DNA of 64,000 bases from contig NZ_QNQT01000001.1 in assembly GCF_003362805.1 (NCBI RefSeq), positions 496,001 through 560,000 of the forward strand, written 5' to 3'. Positions 61,297 through 64,000 of this stretch are shown here, one piece after another. The stretch's first letter is position 1. Each line of letters opens with the position of its first letter. The position numbers were made by a program, and so were the translations under genes. The notes beneath the pieces were generated by a model. It saw only the letters and a list, made by a program, of their open reading frames with translations. It made no database searches and was not told where the DNA came from. This DNA comes from Neobacillus piezotolerans. GTDB taxonomy: Bacteria; Bacillota; Bacilli; Bacillales; Cytobacillaceae.

Positions 61297-63510
61297 ATGG
61301 TGAAAAAACAACCGAATATTAACAGGGGAGCAGTTGGATTGTTTTTTCTATTCAGCCTGCTCTTTTTTGCCATCCTATACCGTTTTTTTGTTATTGGCAT
61401 AACAGGGGAAGCAGCCGGCCAGCCTCTTGCGGCTCGGGCGGAACAAAAACATATGAGGCATGGCACGATTGAGGCGGCGAGAGGCACCATCATGGACAGG
61501 AGTGGTGAAGTCATCGCAGAAGACACCGCCTCCTATAGCCTTGTTGCCATCCTTGATAAGAAAATGACCACAAACCCTGAAAATCCGAAGCATGTCGTGG
61601 ATCCCGAAAAAACCGCCGCCACACTGGCAAAATATATCGATTTAAGTGAAAGCGAAATCCTCAGGATCCTCTTGAAGAAAAAAGATAACCCAAAATTATT
61701 CCAAGTGGAGTTTGGCAAAGCCGGAAAAGATATATCCTTTCAGGCAAAGAAAAAAATTGAAGCCGAAAAGCTGCCTGGAATTACATTTAAAAAGGAATCA
61801 AAGCGCTTTTATCCGAACGGTGTTTTTGCCTCCCATGTTGTTGGTTTCGTTGAAAAAAAGGAAGGAAACAACGGGTCGTCAAAGACTATTGGGAAACTTG
61901 GCATAGAAAAATCGATGGATAAATCTTTAAAGGGCGAGAATGGTAGTATCGATTACGAGAGCGACCTATGGGGATATTTACTGCCCTCCGGGAAGGAGCT
62001 TGTCACGCCCGCTCAAAATGGCAATGATATTTATTTGACTCTGGACAAAAAAATCCAGACATTCCTTGAGGATGCATTAAATAAGACGGTCGAGGAATAT
62101 AATCCGAAAAAAATCATTGCAATTGTCGCCAATCCGAAAACAGGAGAAATACTGGCGATGGGCCAAAGGCCAACGTTCCACCCAAAAACAAGGGATGGAA
62201 TTGAAAAAAGCTGGCATAATGAAGCAATCGAATATCCGTTTGAGCCAGGTTCCACAATGAAAATCTTTACATTAGCCGCCGCGGTAAATGAAGGAGAATT
62301 TAATCCGGAAGAAAAGTACAAATCCGGGTCTTACAGAGTTACTGAGCGTGATAAGGCGATCAAGGACCATAATGGTAGAGGATGGGGAACAATCACCTAC
62401 CTTGAAGGCGTCCAGCGTTCATCGAACGTGGCCTTTGCCAAAATCGCCAAAGAAAAGTTGGGATTTGAAAAGTTCCGGGAGTATTTAACAAGGTTCGGGC
62501 TCGACAGGCCGACGGGTATCGATCTTCCTGATGAGGCGACGAGCCAGCTTCGCTATGACTGGCCAATCGAAAAGATCACAACTTCGTTCGGCCAGGGGAC
62601 GGCAATCACCGCCATCCAGCAAATCCAGGCGGCGACCGCCATCGCGAACAACGGAAAAATGATGAAGCCGCACGTCATCAAGAAGATCGTCGACCATGAT
62701 ACAGGAGAAATAATAGAGGAAACAAAACCTGAAGTCGTAGCAGAGCCGATTACCCCGGAAGCCGCGAAAAAAGTCAGGGATATCCTTGAAACGGTTATCA
62801 CATCACCAAAAGGAACGGGGCATAACCGGTATAATCTTGAAGGTTACAGTGTCGCGGGAAAAACAGGGACAGCGGAAATGTCCCAGGGCGGTGGATATTT
62901 AAACGGTCCGGGGGATTATATTTTTTCCTTTCTTGGTATGGCGCCAGCGGATGATCCGAAGCTGATTGTCTATGTGGCCGTTCAGCAGCCTGATATCGAC
63001 AGCTATTTCAAAGGCTCGCTTCCTGTTTCGATGGTCTTTAACCCGGTCATGAAAAACAGTCTGCAGTATATGAATATAAAGCCTTCAAGCCTCGTTGTCG
63101 CAAAAACAGAAGCGCTTCCCGACCTTGTCGGCAAGCCTTCCGCCGAAGCGGGGAAAGCGCTGAAGGAAAAAGGATTTGACACGGTTACCATGGGCAAGGG
63201 AGGGACTGTCTCCGGCCAGATTCCCGCCCCGGGTGAAACTGTGATGGAAGGCGAAAAAGTAATCCTTCGAACTGCTGGCGATGCGATTATGCCGGATTTG
63301 ACCGGATGGTCTTTGCGGGATGCCCTGAAGGCCGCGAACCTTGCCGGGCTTAACCTGAACTTCAAAGGCTCAGGGTATGTCGTGAAGCAAAGCGTTACAA
63401 AGGGTACGCCTATAAAAAGCGGCGACCATCTCACGGTCGAATTGGAAACGCCTCTTGACAGCTTGAATAGGGACGATAAGGTAGAGGAGAACCCTGAAAT
63501 TAAGGAGTAA
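61297..63510 (+). CDS. pbpB: Penicillin-binding protein 2B
   Basis: A 737-residue class B transpeptidase: membrane anchor (about 12-35), dimerisation/pedestal domain (about 60-220), transpeptidase domain with the active-site S in PGSTMKIF (about residue 319), SSN in RSSNVAFAK (near 372) and KTG in AGKTGTAEM (near 525), and two C-terminal PASTA domains (about 600-715). It crosslinks septal peptidoglycan with FtsW. It follows ftsL by 2 bases. Confidence 0.96.
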   Translation: MVKKQPNINRGAVGLFFLFSLLFFAILYRFFVIGITGEAAGQPLAARAEQKHMRHGTIEAARGTIMDRSGEVIAEDTASYSLVAILDKKMTTNPENPKHVVDPEKTAATLAKYIDLSESEILRILLKKKDNPKLFQVEFGKAGKDISFQAKKKIEAEKLPGITFKKESKRFYPNGVFASHVVGFVEKKEGNNGSSKTIGKLGIEKSMDKSLKGENGSIDYESDLWGYLLPSGKELVTPAQNGNDIYLTLDKKIQTFLEDALNKTVEEYNPKKIIAIVANPKTGEILAMGQRPTFHPKTRDGIEKSWHNEAIEYPFEPGSTMKIFTLAAAVNEGEFNPEEKYKSGSYRVTERDKAIKDHNGRGWGTITYLEGVQRSSNVAFAKIAKEKLGFEKFREYLTRFGLDRPTGIDLPDEATSQLRYDWPIEKITTSFGQGTAITAIQQIQAATAIANNGKMMKPHVIKKIVDHDTGEIIEETKPEVVAEPITPEAAKKVRDILETVITSPKGTGHNRYNLEGYSVAGKTGTAEMSQGGGYLNGPGDYIFSFLGMAPADDPKLIVYVAVQQPDIDSYFKGSLPVSMVFNPVMKNSLQYMNIKPSSLVVAKTEALPDLVGKPSAEAGKALKEKGFDTVTMGKGGTVSGQIPAPGETVMEGEKVILRTAGDAIMPDLTGWSLRDALKAANLAGLNLNFKGSGYVVKQSVTKGTPIKSGDHLTVELETPLDSLNRDDKVEENPEIKE

Positions 63511-63548
63511 AGTGATACACTGCCAGTTAACGAATACTCTCGCAATTG

Positions 63549-63583
63549 GAACGCCGGCGGCAATTCCGCCGGCGTTCTATTTT
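63549..63583 (+). terminator. Terminator between pbpB and spoVD
   Basis: GAACGCCGGCGG-CAATT-CCGCCGGCGTTC, a 12-bp GC-rich stem followed by TATTTTG. Confidence 0.88.
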
Positions 63584-63603
63584 GTTGGATGCCCGCATAA
63601 AAA
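63575..63603 (+). promoter_or_regulatory. Possible sigma-E promoter of spoVD
   Basis: TTCTATT (63575-63581), a spacer of exactly 14 bases and CATAAAAA (63596-63603). It resembles the sigma-E pattern KMATATT-N14-CATACAHT. It overlaps the right arm and T-tract of the pbpB terminator. spoVD is sigma-E dependent in B. subtilis. Confidence 0.4.
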
Positions 63604-63681
63604 TGAACCGACAGGCATGTCCCTTAAAAGGGAAACGCCAAGCGTTTATCCGGAATGGCGCGCGAAGAAGGGGGAGCAATT

Positions 63682-64000
63682 ATGCGGGTTTCAAATGTTA
63701 CTGTAAGAAAGCGCCTTATGGCAGCCCTGTTCACGGGCATTCTGATTTTCTTTATTATTGATGTCAGGCTTGGCTACGTCCAGTTTTACCTAGGCGATAT
63801 GCTGACAGGCAAGGCGAAGGATTCGTGGAGCAGGAACATTCCGTTCGCCCCTGAAAGGGGGGAAATTATTGACCGCAATGGTGTTCCGCTGGCGACCAAC
63901 ATCAGTTCCCCAACGGTCTGGATTGTTCCCAGGCAAATTGTAGATCCCGAAGTTGCCGCGGAAAAGCTGGCGGCCGTCTTAAATACTTCGAAGGAAAAAA
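63682..64000 (+). CDS. spoVD: Sporulation-specific penicillin-binding protein SpoVD, 5' part
   Basis: The first 106 codons are present and the gene runs off the window. It begins MRVSNVTVRKRLMAALFTGI with a membrane anchor (about 12-32), followed by the pedestal domain with APERGEIIDRNGVPLATNISSPTVW, the conserved RG-I-DRNG motif of class B penicillin-binding proteins. Its place directly after pbpB matches spoVD, which makes spore cortex peptidoglycan. GGGGGAG precedes the ATG. Confidence 0.9.
   Translation, partial: MRVSNVTVRKRLMAALFTGILIFFIIDVRLGYVQFYLGDMLTGKAKDSWSRNIPFAPERGEIIDRNGVPLATNISSPTVWIVPRQIVDPEVAAEKLAAVLNTSKEK

Overview
The window is a stretch of chromosome from a Gram-positive, endospore-forming member of the Bacillaceae. 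Gene order follows the Bacillus subtilis ktrC-rnjA to spoVD segment (ykq/ykr, pdh, ykt, yla, cta, ylb, yll genes) almost gene for gene. The organism is not B. subtilis itself: pycA, which B. subtilis carries between ftsW and ctaA, is absent here, and several genes are added (an EamA transporter, a YjcZ-type peptide, a YtvI-like permease, a thioesterase, an enoyl-CoA hydratase and a three-gene acyl-CoA carboxylase operon). Sporulation genes (ylaJ, ylbJ, gerR, ylbD, spoVD), bshC (bacillithiol) and a caa3 oxidase all fit an aerobic spore former. I saw no rRNA, tRNA, insertion sequence, prophage or CRISPR array.

Layout. 1-6.4 kb: tail of a DUF4349 protein, KtrC potassium regulator, rnjA-rpoY, EamA transporter, peptide deformylase, YjcZ peptide, YkyA lipoprotein. 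6.4-11.9 kb: pdhABCD with a roughly 300-nt structured leader. 11.9-19.4 kb: Slp lipoprotein, small conserved proteins, the dual-function RNA SR1 with its peptide SR1P, speA, a flavin oxidoreductase, yktA, yktB, ykzI and suhB. 19.3-27.8 kb: ylaF, typA, ylaH, ylaI, ylaL, ylaJ, ylaK, ylaN, ftsW. 27.8-36.1 kb: ctaA facing ctaBCDEFG (heme A synthesis and cytochrome caa3) plus a DUF420 protein. 36.1-52.6 kb: the ylb cluster, including rsmD, coaD, ylbJKL, tmcAL, ylbN-rpmF and gerR. 52.9-56.1 kb: biotin carboxylase, biotin carrier and carboxyltransferase. 56.2-64 kb: panE, a DUF3397 protein, bshC, then the division cluster mraZ-rsmH-ftsL-pbpB and the start of spoVD.

The genes work together as central carbon entry (pdh), respiration (cta), RNA decay and translation housekeeping (rnjA, def, rsmD, rpmF, tmcAL, typA), CoA supply (panE, coaD), sporulation, and septum synthesis (ftsW, mraZ to pbpB). 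Nearly every convergent gene pair is separated by a compact bidirectional terminator, some containing the stop codon itself.

The most interesting non-textbook signals are: (1) an unannotated 23-residue cationic amphipathic peptide gene with a near-perfect ribosome binding site and its own hairpin at about 3.2-3.3 kb; (2) a multi-hairpin element ending in a strong minus-strand terminator at 43.5-43.7 kb, placed like an attenuated leader or riboswitch upstream of a minus-strand gene and opposite rsmD; (3) a roughly 138-bp intergenic repeat present twice, at 23.8 and 42.8 kb; (4) an SR1/SR1P locus with CcpN-like and cre-like sites; (5) a MraZ operator of three GTGG repeats spaced exactly 10 bp apart; and (6) a probable CTG start for ylbC. 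Assignments are by eye from translated sequence and remembered family features, without database searches.
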